DNA of 64,000 bases from Stenotrophomonas bentonitica. GTDB taxonomy: Bacteria; Pseudomonadota; Gammaproteobacteria; Xanthomonadales; Xanthomonadaceae. Position numbers and translations under genes: made by a program. Location of the stretch: positions 124,001 to 188,000 of the forward strand of contig NZ_PKQP01000006.1 of NCBI RefSeq assembly GCF_002887735.1. Reading direction: 5' to 3'. Below the pieces are notes generated by a model. It was not told where the DNA came from, made no database searches, and saw nothing but the letters and a program-made list of their open reading frames with translations. Shown in pieces: positions 1-9,470 of this stretch (its first letter is position 1; the number at the start of each line of letters is the position of its first letter).

Positions 1-323
1 GCGTAGCGCTCTTCGCGCTCGGGCAGGTTCTGGGTATCGCCCAGCAGGACAGCGTAGCCAACCGCCTGCGCCGCGTCCTCCGCGCCCTGCAGGATCTGGG
101 CAAAGAACGGGTTGGCGATATCCGGCACGGTGACCAGGATCTTGCCGCTGCGCTGGGTCTTGAGTGTACGGGCCACCGTGTTGGGCACGTAGCCCAGCGC
201 TGCAGCGGCCTGCTCGATGCGCGCGCGTGTAGCCGGCAGCACTTTGTCCGGCCGGGACAGCGCCCGCGACACCGTGCCGGCCGAAACGCCGACGTGCTTT
301 GCAATGTCGTAGATGGTGGCCAT
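1..323 (-). CDS. LacI-family transcriptional repressor (N-terminal part, cut by window edge)
   Basis: First 107 codons of a LacI/GalR-type regulator; the remainder lies beyond the left edge. The protein opens with MATIYDIAKHVGVS, the helix-turn-helix of this family, continues with the hinge region, and enters the sugar-binding core at ILVTVPDIANPFF. LacI proteins bind palindromes with a central CG and release them on binding a sugar effector. A perfect palindrome of this kind (389-402) lies 66 bp upstream, between this gene and the divergent sugar-isomerase operon, and again in front of the second catabolic operon at 9.1 kb. I infer this is the local repressor of both units; the effector is not visible. 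Confidence 0.9.
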   Translation of the reverse strand, partial: MATIYDIAKHVGVSAGTVSRALSRPDKVLPATRARIEQAAAALGYVPNTVARTLKTQRSGKILVTVPDIANPFFAQILQGAEDAAQAVGYAVLLGDTQNLPEREERY

Positions 324-344
324 GGCGCTACCTCTTCCTTCCGC

Positions 345-357
345 TGTGCAGTGCACA
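345..357. promoter_or_regulatory. 13-bp perfect inverted repeat in divergent promoter region
   Basis: TGTGCA-G-TGCACA, two six-base arms around one base, 22 bp upstream of the lacI-type gene start. It differs from the CG-centred palindrome at 389-402, so it may be a second regulator site or chance. No other copy was noticed. Confidence 0.3.
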
Positions 358-388
358 ACAGGACTTTCGAATGCCCCTGCTAGGATAA

Positions 389-402
389 TGCAATCGATTG
401 CA
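389..402. promoter_or_regulatory. LacI-type operator TGCAATCGATTGCA, copy 1
   Basis: Perfect 14-bp palindrome with the central CG typical of LacI-family operators. It lies between the divergent lacI-type gene and the isomerase operon, 16 bp before the proposed TTG start at 419, and partly overlaps a -10-like GATAAT (384-389). An identical copy lies at 9102-9115 before the converging operon. Confidence 0.8.
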
Positions 403-418
403 TCGAGGGCGAATCCTC

Positions 419-1471
419 TTGAAAACGCTCAAGGGTCCAGCGCTGTTCCTGGCGCAGTTCATCGGCGACACACCTCCCTTCGATCGGCTGGACACGCTGG
501 CCGGATGGGCCGCGGGGCTGGGCTATTCTGGCGTACAAGTGCCGACCAGCGCGCCCGGGCTGTTCGATCTGGCCGAAGCTGCGCGCAGCCAAGCGTACTG
601 CGACGATGTCATCGGCATGCTGGACGGGCATGGCCTGCAGATCACCGAGCTGTCCACCCACCTGCAGGGGCAGCTGGTCGCCGTCCATCCCGCCTATGAC
701 AGCCTGTTCGACGGATTCGCGCCGCCGGACACACGCGGCGACCCTGTCGCCCGCCAGGCTTGGGCGGTAGAGCAGCTGCTGCTGGCCGCCAAGGCCAGCC
801 AGCGACTGGGGCTGACCGCGCATGCAACGTTCTCCGGCGCACTGGCCTGGCCTTACTTCTATCCCTGGCCGCAGCGCCCACCCGGTCTGGTGGAGGAAGC
901 CTTCGCCGAACTCGGCCGCCGCTGGCGCCCCATCCTGGATGCATTCGACGCCTGCGGCGTGGATCTATGCTTCGAAATCCACCCGGGCGAGGATCTGCAT
1001 GACGGCGCGACCTTCGAGCGCTTCCTCGACGTGGTCGACCAGCACCCCCGCGCAAAGATCCTGTACGACCCCAGCCACCTGCTGCTGCAGCAGATGGACT
1101 ACCTCGGCTTCATCGACCGTTACCACGATCGCATCGGCATCTTCCACGTCAAGGACGCGGAATATCACCCCAGTGCCAGCAGTGGCGTGTATGGCGGCTA
1201 CCAGGACTGGATCGATCGTCCGGGGCGGTTCCGATCACTCGGCGATGGCCAGATCGACTTCAAGGCGATCTTCTCGAAATTCGCGCAGTACGACTTTCCC
1301 GGCTGGGCGGTGCTGGAATGGGAGTGCTGCCTGAAGCACCCGGAAGACGGTGCACGGGAAGGAGCCGCCTTCATCCGCGACCACATCATCCGCGTGACCG
1401 AACGCGCCTTCGATGACTTTGCCGACAGCGGCACAGACGCCGCATCACTGCGCCGCATGCTGGGAATCTGA
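419..1471 (+). CDS. Sugar phosphate isomerase/epimerase-like TIM barrel, cytoplasmic
   Basis: Xylose-isomerase-like TIM-barrel protein of 350 residues, first gene of the rightward catabolic operon. Conserved metal-ligand positions appear in order: Glu in EIHPGEDLHD, Asp in YDPSHLLLQ, His in FHVKDAEY and Glu in VLEWECC. Relatives isomerise, epimerise, or carry out elimination/hydration on keto-sugars; substrate cannot be read from sequence. I prefer TTG at 419 (MKTLKGPALFLAQF), with an AGGG-type ribosome site about 8 bp upstream; the in-frame TTG at 398 lies inside the operator. There is no signal peptide, unlike the two other TIM barrels of this locus, so it probably acts on imported product. 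The MFS gene follows 27 bp downstream. Confidence 0.85.
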   Translation: MKTLKGPALFLAQFIGDTPPFDRLDTLAGWAAGLGYSGVQVPTSAPGLFDLAEAARSQAYCDDVIGMLDGHGLQITELSTHLQGQLVAVHPAYDSLFDGFAPPDTRGDPVARQAWAVEQLLLAAKASQRLGLTAHATFSGALAWPYFYPWPQRPPGLVEEAFAELGRRWRPILDAFDACGVDLCFEIHPGEDLHDGATFERFLDVVDQHPRAKILYDPSHLLLQQMDYLGFIDRYHDRIGIFHVKDAEYHPSASSGVYGGYQDWIDRPGRFRSLGDGQIDFKAIFSKFAQYDFPGWAVLEWECCLKHPEDGAREGAAFIRDHIIRVTERAFDDFADSGTDAASLRRMLGI

Positions 1472-1498
1472 GCCGATACCGCCCCGGGAGGGCAAGCC

Positions 1499-2716
1499 AT
1501 GACGCACACCATGTCGCGCTTGGGCGCGATGATGTTTCTGCAGTTCTTCATCTGGGGGGCATGGTTCGTCACCCTGGGGACCTACCTGGTGCAGGGGCCG
1601 TTGCAGGCCAGCGCGAGCCAGGTCGCGACGGCGTTTCTCAGCCAATCGATCGGCGCCATCGTCGCGCCCTTCCTGGTCGGCCTGATCGCGGATCGGTACT
1701 TCGCGGCGCAGCGCATCCTCGCGGTACTCCACCTCGCTGGCGCGGCGCTGATGTGGCTGGCGTCCACGGCGACGGACTTCAGCACCTTCTCCTTCTATGT
1801 CATGGGGTACATGCTGCTGTTCATGCCAACGCTGGCGCTGGCCAACAGTGTGGCGATGCGGCACATGCAGTCGCCGGAAAAGCAGTTTCCGCTCGTGCGG
1901 GTGGCCGGCAGCGTCGGCTGGATCGTGGCGGGTGTACTGATCGGCTGGCTGGGCTGGGAACAGGCGCACCGGCTCGAGCTGACCTTCCGGATGGCGGCGA
2001 TGGCGTCGCTGGCGCTGGGCCTGTATGCGTTCACCCTGCCGCACACCCCGCCGCTGGCACAGCAGCGCGACGCCGGGCTGGGACAGATCCTGGGGCTGGA
2101 TTCGCTGCGCCTGCTGAAGTCACGCTCCTACCTCGTGTTCTTCCTGGCATCGATCGCCATCTGCATCCCGCTGGCGTTCTACTACAACTTCACCAACCCG
2201 TATCTCAACGACCTGGGCGTGCGCGGCGCGGCGGGCCTGCAGTCGCTGGGACAGGTCTCCGAAGTCCTGCTGATGCTGGCCATGCCGTTCCTGTTCGTGC
2301 GGCTGGGGGTGAAGACGATGCTGGCGGTGGGCATGGCCGCATGGGTCGTGCGTTACGTCATGTTCGCCTTTGGTGATGCGGGCGGTGGCTTCTCGCTGCT
2401 GGTGATCGGCATCGTGCTGCACGGCATCTGCTACGACTTCTTCTTCGTCACCGGCCAGATCTACACCGATGCGCATGCCGGCCCGGCCGCGCGCAGCAGC
2501 GCGCAGGGATTCATCACGCTGGCCACGTATGGCGTGGGCATGCTGATCGATACGTTCCTGTCCGGCGCGGTGGTGGAGCACTTCACCACTGCAGCCGGTC
2601 CAGATTGGCAACAGATCTGGCTGTTCCCGGCAGGCGTCGCGCTGGTCGTGCTGATCGCCTTCCTGTTGCTGTTCCGCGACCGGCCAGTGGTCGCGGCCGC
2701 ACCTTCCACGCCCTGA
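1499..2716 (+). CDS. MFS transporter, nucleoside:H+ symporter-like family
   Basis: Polytopic membrane protein of 405 residues with about twelve hydrophobic segments. The N-terminus (RLGAMMFLQFFIWGAWFVTLG) resembles the NupG/XapB nucleoside:proton symporter branch of the major facilitator superfamily, and GLIADRYFA after the second helix is the MFS loop motif. In proteobacterial sugar clusters this branch often sits beside Gfo/Idh and TIM-barrel isomerase genes and is thought to import the modified sugar. A GGGAGG ribosome site lies just upstream of the ATG. The next gene starts 11 bp after the stop, so the genes are almost certainly cotranscribed. Substrate is inferred from context only. Confidence 0.85.
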   Translation: MTHTMSRLGAMMFLQFFIWGAWFVTLGTYLVQGPLQASASQVATAFLSQSIGAIVAPFLVGLIADRYFAAQRILAVLHLAGAALMWLASTATDFSTFSFYVMGYMLLFMPTLALANSVAMRHMQSPEKQFPLVRVAGSVGWIVAGVLIGWLGWEQAHRLELTFRMAAMASLALGLYAFTLPHTPPLAQQRDAGLGQILGLDSLRLLKSRSYLVFFLASIAICIPLAFYYNFTNPYLNDLGVRGAAGLQSLGQVSEVLLMLAMPFLFVRLGVKTMLAVGMAAWVVRYVMFAFGDAGGGFSLLVIGIVLHGICYDFFFVTGQIYTDAHAGPAARSSAQGFITLATYGVGMLIDTFLSGAVVEHFTTAAGPDWQQIWLFPAGVALVVLIAFLLLFRDRPVVAAAPSTP

Positions 2717-2727
2717 GGACCCACCTG

Positions 2728-3852
2728 ATGCCAAAACCTGGAATCGCCATCGTCGGCACGGGAATGATCGGTGCCGTGCACCGGCGCGCGGCGCTGCTGG
2801 CGGGTGCCGACATCCGTGGCGTGGCCGCATCGTCTCCGCAGCGCGCACGCGACGTGGCGCAGGCGTGGGGTGTCCCGCGTGCCTATCGGGACATCGAGGA
2901 CGTGGTCGCCGATCCACAGGTGCAGGTGGTGCACGTGTGCACGCCCAACCATCTGCACCGCGGCATGGCGCAGGCGGCGCTGAACGCGGGCAAGCACGTG
3001 ATCTGCGAGAAACCGCTGGCCACCATGCTGGAGGACGCCCAGGCGCTGGCCGCATTGGCCGCCTCGACCGGGCTGGTCGCCACGGTGCCGTTCGTCTACC
3101 GCTACCACCCGGTGGTCCGCGAGGCGCGCGCACGCATCGCCCATGGCGAACTGGGGCCCCTGCACCTGATTCACGGCAGCTACCTGCAGGACTGGCTGCT
3201 GGACCCGGCCAGCAACAACTGGCGCGTGGACCCGGCGCTGGGCGGCGCGTCGCGCGTGTTCGCCGACATCGGCTCGCACTGGTGCGACCTGGTGGAATGG
3301 GTCAGCGGCGAGCGCCTCACCGAGGTCAGCGCGGCATTCGACACGGTGATCGCCGAACGCAGCACCGACACCGGGCAGAGCTTCACCACCGCGGCAGCCG
3401 GTGGCGCGATGCAGGCGGTCACCAGCGAGGACGTGGCGGCGGCGATGTTCCGCACCAGCGCCGGTACGCTGGCATCGTTGACGGTCAGCCAGGTATCGGC
3501 CGGACGCCACAACCGCCTCTGGTTCGAGATCGATGGTGCCAGGGCCAGCGTGGCCTTCAATCAGGAAGACGCCGAGCGGCTTTGGATCGGCCAGCCCGAC
3601 CAGCGCGAGGAAACCTTCGTGCGCGGCCCCAGCGCCGGCAGTGCCGAGCAACGCCGGCTGTCCGTGCTGCCAGCGGGGCACGCGCAGGGCTACGCCCAGT
3701 GCTTCGAGGCGTTCGTCGCCGATACCTATCTCGCCATTGAAGGCGAACAGCCGCAGGGCCTGCCCACCTTCGAAGACGGCGTGCGCTCGGCGCTGATCGT
3801 CGACCGCGTCATCACCTCGGCCAGGACCCGTGCCTGGACCGCCATCGGTTGA
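2728..3852 (+). CDS. Gfo/Idh/MocA-family NAD(P)-dependent oxidoreductase
   Basis: Oxidoreductase of 374 residues. An N-terminal Rossmann fold begins at residue 4 (GIAIVGTGMIGAVH), the family's EKP motif is present (CEKPLATM), and DIGSHWCDLVEW lies in the C-terminal substrate domain. Members oxidise or reduce hydroxyls on sugars, inositols and keto-sugars with NAD(P). The reading frame is open back to 2605, but ATG 2728 gives a clean N-terminus right after the MFS stop. No export signal, so it is cytosolic. In this locus a natural role is interconversion of a 3-keto-sugar with the parent sugar, an inference from the neighbouring GMC oxidoreductase, cytochrome c and DUF1080 genes. Confidence 0.88.
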   Translation: MPKPGIAIVGTGMIGAVHRRAALLAGADIRGVAASSPQRARDVAQAWGVPRAYRDIEDVVADPQVQVVHVCTPNHLHRGMAQAALNAGKHVICEKPLATMLEDAQALAALAASTGLVATVPFVYRYHPVVREARARIAHGELGPLHLIHGSYLQDWLLDPASNNWRVDPALGGASRVFADIGSHWCDLVEWVSGERLTEVSAAFDTVIAERSTDTGQSFTTAAAGGAMQAVTSEDVAAAMFRTSAGTLASLTVSQVSAGRHNRLWFEIDGARASVAFNQEDAERLWIGQPDQREETFVRGPSAGSAEQRRLSVLPAGHAQGYAQCFEAFVADTYLAIEGEQPQGLPTFEDGVRSALIVDRVITSARTRAWTAIG

Positions 3853-3868
3853 ACCCCGGGAGCATCTC

Positions 3869-4753
3869 ATGATGAACACGCCTGCCCGCAGAACTGCCAC
3901 CCTCGCCCTGCTGCTGTTCGCTGCCCTGCCCGTCCTGGCACACGAAGCCGCCAGCCCGCACAAGCCCATCGCCGTGCAGATGTACACACTGCGCAACGCC
4001 GGCCCGCTCGACCAGCAGTTGAAGATCGTCCACGACGCCGGCGTGGATGCGGTGGAAACGGTGGGCACGCAGGGCGTCAGCGCCAGCGAACTCAAGCAGT
4101 TGCTGGACCGGTATTCGATCAGGGCGATTTCCTCGCACGTGCCACTGGCCGAACTGCGCAAGGACCTGGACGGCGTGGTGGCCTTCAACCGGTCGATCGG
4201 CAACACGACGCTGGTGGTGCCCTACCTGGACGAAAAGGATCGACCCACCAATGCCGCAGGCTGGACCGCACTGGGCCTGGAACTCGGCGGAATCGCGACG
4301 CAGGCACGGGCCAAGGGCATGCAGCTGGCCTACCACAACCACGACTTCGAGCTGGTCGACTTCGACGGCAGCACAGGGTTGGAACTGCTGTTCGCGGCCG
4401 CCGGACCCGATCTGCTGACCGAGCTGGACCTGGCCTGGGTCGCGCGTGCGGGCCATGACCCGGCGGCCATGCTGGAGACATTCCGCGGCCGCCTGTTCGC
4501 GGTACACGCCAAGGACAATGCGCCGAAGGGCCACGCCGAAGACGAAGGCGGCTTTGCCGCCGTGGGCCAGGGTGTCCTCGACTGGAACACGATCCTGCCG
4601 GCCGCGGCCGATGCCGGGGTGCGGTGGTACATCATCGAACACGACCAGCCGCGTGATCCGGCCAAGGTCATCCAGGCCGGGGCGGACTACCTGCGCAGAC
4701 ACCTGCCCGCCCGCCTGCCCGCCAGCGCACCGCGCCAGCCAGCAAAGGAGTAA
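3869..4753 (+). CDS. Exported sugar phosphate isomerase/epimerase-like TIM barrel
   Basis: TIM-barrel protein of 294 residues with a Sec-type signal: MMNTPARRTATL, a hydrophobic core, then cleavage near VLAHEA. Typical xylose-isomerase-like positions are present: YHNHDFEL, TELDLAWVARAG, FAVHAKD and YIIEHDQ. It starts 16 bp after the oxidoreductase stop with CGGGAG as ribosome site; tandem ATG codons at 3869 and 3872 are both possible starts. An exported isomerase fold is unusual for sugar phosphate enzymes and points to unphosphorylated substrates in the periplasm, such as a keto-sugar made by the GMC dehydrogenase of the converging operon. Exact reaction unknown. Confidence 0.83.
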   Translation: MMNTPARRTATLALLLFAALPVLAHEAASPHKPIAVQMYTLRNAGPLDQQLKIVHDAGVDAVETVGTQGVSASELKQLLDRYSIRAISSHVPLAELRKDLDGVVAFNRSIGNTTLVVPYLDEKDRPTNAAGWTALGLELGGIATQARAKGMQLAYHNHDFELVDFDGSTGLELLFAAAGPDLLTELDLAWVARAGHDPAAMLETFRGRLFAVHAKDNAPKGHAEDEGGFAAVGQGVLDWNTILPAAADAGVRWYIIEHDQPRDPAKVIQAGADYLRRHLPARLPASAPRQPAKE

Positions 4754-4756
4754 TGC

Positions 4757-5065
4757 TTGAATACGTGTTTCAGATTGATCCCGATCCTCGCCGTACTGGC
4801 GTCGATTGCGCTGCTTGTGCCTGAGGCGTGGTCCAAGAACGACCCCGCGGCCGGCGCGACCCTCTACGCAACCCACTGCACGGCCTGCCACGGTGCCGAG
4901 CGCGCCGGTGTTCCGCCAACGTTCCCCGCGCTCACCGACGTCGCCAAGCGGCTGCAGCCGGCGCAGATCAAGGAGAAGATCAGCAAGGGCGGCGGATTGA
5001 TGCCGCCGTTTCCACAGCTGTCGCCCCAGGAGATCGACGATATCGCCAGTTACCTGGCGCACTAG
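4757..5065 (+). CDS. Small periplasmic c-type cytochrome
   Basis: Class I cytochrome c of 102 residues with a signal peptide (residues 1 to about 26), one haem-binding CTACH at 41-45 and a probable axial Met at 82 in GGGLMPPF. The TTG start is chosen because AGGAG (4746-4750) lies six bases upstream and because the signal peptide begins there. It is last in the rightward operon, three bases after the preceding stop. GMC-type and gluconate 2-dehydrogenase-type sugar dehydrogenases commonly give electrons to cytochrome c, so this is the likely acceptor for the flavoprotein at 6438-8123, although that gene is in the opposite operon. Confidence 0.9.
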   Translation: MNTCFRLIPILAVLASIALLVPEAWSKNDPAAGATLYATHCTACHGAERAGVPPTFPALTDVAKRLQPAQIKEKISKGGGLMPPFPQLSPQEIDDIASYLAH

Positions 5066-5072
5066 GCTGCCC

Positions 5073-5105
5073 GCGCCGGCGCCGGCTGCCGTTTCGTGCC
5101 GGCGC
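5073..5105. terminator. GC-rich inverted repeat between convergent operons
   Basis: GCGCCGGC (5073-5080) pairs with GCCGGCGC (5098-5105) around a 17-base loop, in the 39-bp gap between the convergent cytochrome and DUF1080 genes. There is no T-tract on either strand, so it would be a weak or factor-dependent bidirectional terminator. Confidence 0.35.
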
Positions 5106-5863
5106 TACAGCTCGCGCACCCAGATGTTGCGGTAGCTGACCCTGGAATCGTGCTCCTGCAGGTAGATCGGCGCACACGCATGCGGCGTGTACGACGGCGC
5201 GCCGATGTACTCGGTCTTTCCCGCCAGGACGGTGTCGTCCTGCACCAGCACGCCGTTGTGCAGCACGGTGATGCGGGCGGGCGAGGTGAGCCCGCCGCCC
5301 GGCGAGAAGCGCGGTGCCTTCCAGATGATGTCGTAGGCCTGCCACTCGCCCGGTGCACGCGAGGCGTTCACCAGCGGCATGGCCTGTTTGTAGAGCGAGG
5401 CCGCCTGGCCGTTGGCATAGGTCGGATTGTTGTAACTGTCGAGCACCTGCAGCTCATACAGTTCCTGCAGGAAGATGCCGCTGTTGCCCCGATCCTGGCC
5501 GTTGAAGCCCTTTGTCGCGATGGGCGAGCGCCATTCGACGTGCAGCTGGATGTCGCAGAAGCGCTGCCGGGTCCGGATGCCCTTGCTTCCGGGAACCACG
5601 GTCAGCGCACCGTCGGCGACGCTCCAGGGCACGCGCCCCCCCTGCTCCGACTCCCAGGCGGAAACATCCCTGCCATCGAACAGCACGACCGCGTCGGAGG
5701 GCGCACCTCCCGGCGGCGTGGCCACGCTCGCGGGCACGGGCGTCCACACCTCGGTCTTCGCTGGATCGCGAACGGGATCGGCACCGGCCTGCGCGAACGC
5801 CGGTGCAGCGGCCAGCACACCGGCGGCGATCAATAGCGGCGTGATCTTCATGGCGTGATCCAT
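5105..5863 (-). CDS. DUF1080 protein, 3-keto-disaccharide hydrolase-like, secreted
   Basis: Protein of 252 residues (248 from the second Met) with a Sec signal (MKITPLLIAAGVLAAAPAFA) followed by a DUF1080 domain, a laminarinase-like beta-sandwich. Family marks are LFDGRDVSAWE, DIQLHVEWRSP, QDRGNSGIFLQ, YELQVLDSY and the C-terminal IYLQEHDSRVSYRNIWVREL. The family is annotated as 3-keto-disaccharide hydrolase, cleaving oxidised glycosides. The upstream stop overlaps the first ATG (TGATG), which indicates translational coupling; a second in-frame ATG (5849-5851) sits right at the signal peptide. It is last in the leftward operon and probably acts on the product of the GMC dehydrogenase. Confidence 0.85.
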   Translation of the reverse strand: MDHAMKITPLLIAAGVLAAAPAFAQAGADPVRDPAKTEVWTPVPASVATPPGGAPSDAVVLFDGRDVSAWESEQGGRVPWSVADGALTVVPGSKGIRTRQRFCDIQLHVEWRSPIATKGFNGQDRGNSGIFLQELYELQVLDSYNNPTYANGQAASLYKQAMPLVNASRAPGEWQAYDIIWKAPRFSPGGGLTSPARITVLHNGVLVQDDTVLAGKTEYIGAPSYTPHACAPIYLQEHDSRVSYRNIWVREL

Positions 5864-6438
5864 CAGCTGGTCCCCCAGGCGGGTGTACCGGGAACATAGG
5901 CGAGGTCGCCGTCGTAGCGACCCGGCACGGCGACATACTTCAGCACTTCGGTCGCGCCGACCTTCGAGGTGAAGAAACCGAAGATGGTCAGCTGCTTGAA
6001 CATCGTGAAGTAATGCGGCATCGGCTCTCCTGCTTCGGCGGTGCCGGTTTCGTTCACCTCGACCGCGTGCTTCCTGGCCTCTGCATCCAGCGCGCGCAGC
6101 AGTTCGGTGCGCGCCTGCGGCGCAAGTGAAACGAAGCGGCCGCCGGCGCGTTTGTCGATATCGGCCAGGCCGGCACGGAACGTCGCCTGCTGCCGGGCGG
6201 TGTAGCAGTCGCTGACGAACGTCGCCATGAACGCGCCGGCGCCCGCGTCCTTCGCCCCCGGCGTTTTCGTCCGTGGCAGGATGGTCTCGGCAATCTCGTC
6301 CAGCGTGCCAACATCCGCATCGGAGAAGCGCGCCTTCGCTCCTGCGGCAGGCGCCTGTGCCTGACCGAGCGCAGGCAGGCCGACCATCGCCGCACCGGTG
6401 GCGGCGACGATCATTTTCAGCAGTTCGCGACGGTCCAT
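5863..6438 (-). CDS. Gluconate 2-dehydrogenase subunit 3 family protein (Tat small subunit)
   Basis: Protein of 191 residues beginning MDRRELLKMIVAATGAAMVG, a twin-arginine-type signal. It matches the subunit 3 family that accompanies GMC flavoprotein dehydrogenases, in which the flavoprotein lacks its own signal and is carried through the Tat system by the small subunit. Marks include TLDEIAETILPRT and a Y-T-A-R-Q-Q segment in the middle. The ATG overlaps the stop of the GMC gene (ATGA), so the two are translationally coupled, consistent with a stable complex. The open frame extends upstream to 6525, but that part lies inside the GMC gene and lacks a signal. Confidence 0.88.
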   Translation of the reverse strand: MDRRELLKMIVAATGAAMVGLPALGQAQAPAAGAKARFSDADVGTLDEIAETILPRTKTPGAKDAGAGAFMATFVSDCYTARQQATFRAGLADIDKRAGGRFVSLAPQARTELLRALDAEARKHAVEVNETGTAEAGEPMPHYFTMFKQLTIFGFFTSKVGATEVLKYVAVPGRYDGDLAYVPGTPAWGTS

Positions 6439-8123
6439 CACAGGTTCCCCGCTTTCAGTTCGCGCACGGCATGGTCGGCAGCCCGCGCGGTCAGCGCCAT
6501 GTAGGTCAATGATGGATTCACGCACGCGCTGGAGGTCATGCAGGCACCGTCGGTCACATAGACGTTGGGCGCATCCCAGACCTGGTTGTGCTGGTTCAGC
6601 ACGGAGGACCTGCGGTCCCGTCCCATGCGAGCGGTGCCCATCTCATGGATGCCCTTGCCCGGGGCGTAGTCGTTGTCGTGCATCTCCACGTCCTTGACGC
6701 CGGCGGCCTCCAGCATCTCGGCGGCATCGGCGGCCATGTCCTTGCGCATGGCCAGTTCGTTGGCGCGCATGGCGACGTCCATCGCCAGCACCGGCAATCC
6801 CCACTTGTCCTTGCGGTCCCGGTCCAGGCGGATCGTGTTGTCGTGGTGCGGCAGCATTTCGCCGAAGCCGGTCATGCCGATGCGCCAGTCACCGGGCACG
6901 GTCAGCGCCTCCTTCAGGTCGGCACCGATGTTCAGCTCGGCGATCTCGCGCGACCACCCCGTGCGGCTGGCACCACCCTGGTAGCCGAAGCCGCGCAGGT
7001 AGCCGCGCTTGTCAGCGGCCACGTTGCGGAAGCGGGGAATGTAGAAGCCGCAGGGACGACGGCCGAAGTAGTACTTGTCCTCAAAACCCTCGACCCGACC
7101 GGAGGCCCCTGCGCCGAAGTGATGGTCCATCACGTTGTGCCCCAGCTCACCGGACGAAGAGCCCAGCCCACCCTCCCACACATCGGTGGCCGAGTTCATC
7201 AGCAGCCAGGTCGAGTTGAAGGAGGAGGCGTTGAGGAAGATCACCTTGGCCGTGTACTGGTAGGTCTGGCCGGTCTCCGCATCGACGACCTCCACACCGC
7301 GTGCACGCTTGCGGTCCTTGTCGTAGAGCACTTCCTTGACGATGGAGAACGGCCGCAGGGTCAGGTTGCCGGTCTTCATCGCCGCCGGCAGCGTCGCCGC
7401 CTGGGTGGAGAAATAGGCACCGAAGGGACAGCCGAGGATGCACTTGTTGCGGTACTGGCAGTTGACCCGGCCCTGCTCGGGCATCGGCTTGGTGATGTTC
7501 GCCGTGCGCGAGTGGATCATGTGCCGGGTGCCGCCGAAGGCCTTCCGGATCCGGGCGGCCACGTCCTTCTCGACGATGTTCAACGGGATCGGCGGCAGGA
7601 ACTCGCCGTCCGGCAACACGTCCAGCCCTTCCCGCGTACCGGCGATGCCGGCGAATTTCTCCACATGGTCGTACCACGGCGCGATGTCGGCGTAGCGGAT
7701 GGGCCAGTCGGTGGCGATGCCGTCCTTGAGGTTCGCCTCAAAATCCAGGTCGGAGAAGCGATAGCTCTGTCGGCCCCACATCAGCGAACGCCCGCCGACA
7801 TGGTAGCCGCGGAACCAGTCGAACCGTTTGGTCTCGATGTACGGCGATTCCTGTTCGTCGGCCCACATGCCCTGCAGGTTCTCGGCCAGCGCGTAGTCGC
7901 GCATCAGCACGGGGAAGGCGGCCTTCATCGCCTGTGTAGGCCGGTTGCGATGCGGGAAGTCCCACGGCTCCTTCATCGCGTTGACGTAGTCCTTGACGTG
8001 CTCGATGTTGCGCCCGCGTTCCAGCATCAGGACCTTGAGGCCTTTCTCGGTCAATTCCTTCGCCGCCCAACCGCCACTGATTCCCGAGCCAACAACGATG
8101 GCGTCGTAATGATTGTCTGCCAT
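6438..8123 (-). CDS. GMC-family FAD-dependent sugar/glycoside oxidoreductase (catalytic subunit)
   Basis: Flavoprotein of 561 residues. The N-terminus YDAIVVGSGISGGWAAKEL is the FAD-binding GxGxxG fold; the C-terminal half has HEMGTARMG and CVNPSLTYMAL, which hold the catalytic His and Asn of GMC oxidoreductases. A cysteine-bearing CQYRNKCILGCPFGAYF segment near residues 220-240 is also seen in cytochrome-linked sugar dehydrogenases. It has no signal peptide, as expected if the subunit 3 partner carries it out. Related enzymes oxidise the C3 hydroxyl of glucose, glucosides or disaccharides; with DUF1080 and cytochrome c nearby a glucoside-3-dehydrogenase role is the best guess. The frame stays open to 9071, but that upstream part belongs to the next gene. 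Confidence 0.88.
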   Translation of the reverse strand: MADNHYDAIVVGSGISGGWAAKELTEKGLKVLMLERGRNIEHVKDYVNAMKEPWDFPHRNRPTQAMKAAFPVLMRDYALAENLQGMWADEQESPYIETKRFDWFRGYHVGGRSLMWGRQSYRFSDLDFEANLKDGIATDWPIRYADIAPWYDHVEKFAGIAGTREGLDVLPDGEFLPPIPLNIVEKDVAARIRKAFGGTRHMIHSRTANITKPMPEQGRVNCQYRNKCILGCPFGAYFSTQAATLPAAMKTGNLTLRPFSIVKEVLYDKDRKRARGVEVVDAETGQTYQYTAKVIFLNASSFNSTWLLMNSATDVWEGGLGSSSGELGHNVMDHHFGAGASGRVEGFEDKYYFGRRPCGFYIPRFRNVAADKRGYLRGFGYQGGASRTGWSREIAELNIGADLKEALTVPGDWRIGMTGFGEMLPHHDNTIRLDRDRKDKWGLPVLAMDVAMRANELAMRKDMAADAAEMLEAAGVKDVEMHDNDYAPGKGIHEMGTARMGRDRRSSVLNQHNQVWDAPNVYVTDGACMTSSACVNPSLTYMALTARAADHAVRELKAGNL

Positions 8124-8149
8124 GGATCTCTCACCTGGTGGATATCGTT

Positions 8150-9052
<903 letters not shown>

Positions 9053-9101
9053 CCGTCTTCCGGCCTCCCAACCGGTGTCAAACGCTGGCGATCCGCTGCA
9101 A

Positions 9102-9115
9102 TGCAATCGATTGCA
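9102..9115. promoter_or_regulatory. LacI-type operator TGCAATCGATTGCA, copy 2
   Basis: Identical to the palindrome at 389-402. It sits 49 bp upstream of the exported isomerase gene, right after a -10-like element (minus strand), where a bound repressor would cover the transcription start. Confidence 0.82.
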
Positions 9116-9144
9116 CCATAGAGGAGGACATCGTTTTTTTGCAA
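9115..9144 (-). promoter_or_regulatory. Candidate sigma-70 promoter of leftward oxidoreductase operon
   Basis: Minus strand TTGCAA, 18-base spacer, TATGGT. The operator at 9102-9115 begins at the last base of the -10 element, the classic layout for repression at the start site. Confidence 0.5.
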
Positions 9145-9401
9145 GACGCGGTGCACGAAAATGCATGCTGCAGGGCACAACGCGCGTGATGCCGGTCGCC
9201 GTGTGCGTGCGATGGGAGAGCGGCGCGCCACGCAATCGCGTTCACGGGGCTACGGAAGGACAGTGCCGCCGCGCAGCAGGATCCGCTTATCGCCGGCGAG
9301 TCATCGCTTGGCGCAACTTCTCCCTTGAGTTGTGACCCATCGTGCCATGGCTACGGGCAGAAGACAGGCGTCAAACCGGCAGGAAGCAGAGCTTCCCGTG
9401 C

Positions 9402-9446
9402 AAAAAAGAAAAACCCCAGCAAGCACAGCGGCTTACCGGGGTTTCT
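9402..9446 (-). terminator. Rho-independent terminator of ssb
   Basis: On the minus strand AAACCCCGGTAAGC pairs imperfectly with GCTTGCTGGGGTTT (stem with one bulge, short loop), followed by TTTCTTTTTT. It begins about 25 bases after the distal stop codon (9471-9473) of the extended ssb frame, which supports transcription running through the amber codon. Confidence 0.75.
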
Positions 9447-9470
9447 GTTTGCATCCGTAAAAATCAGAAA

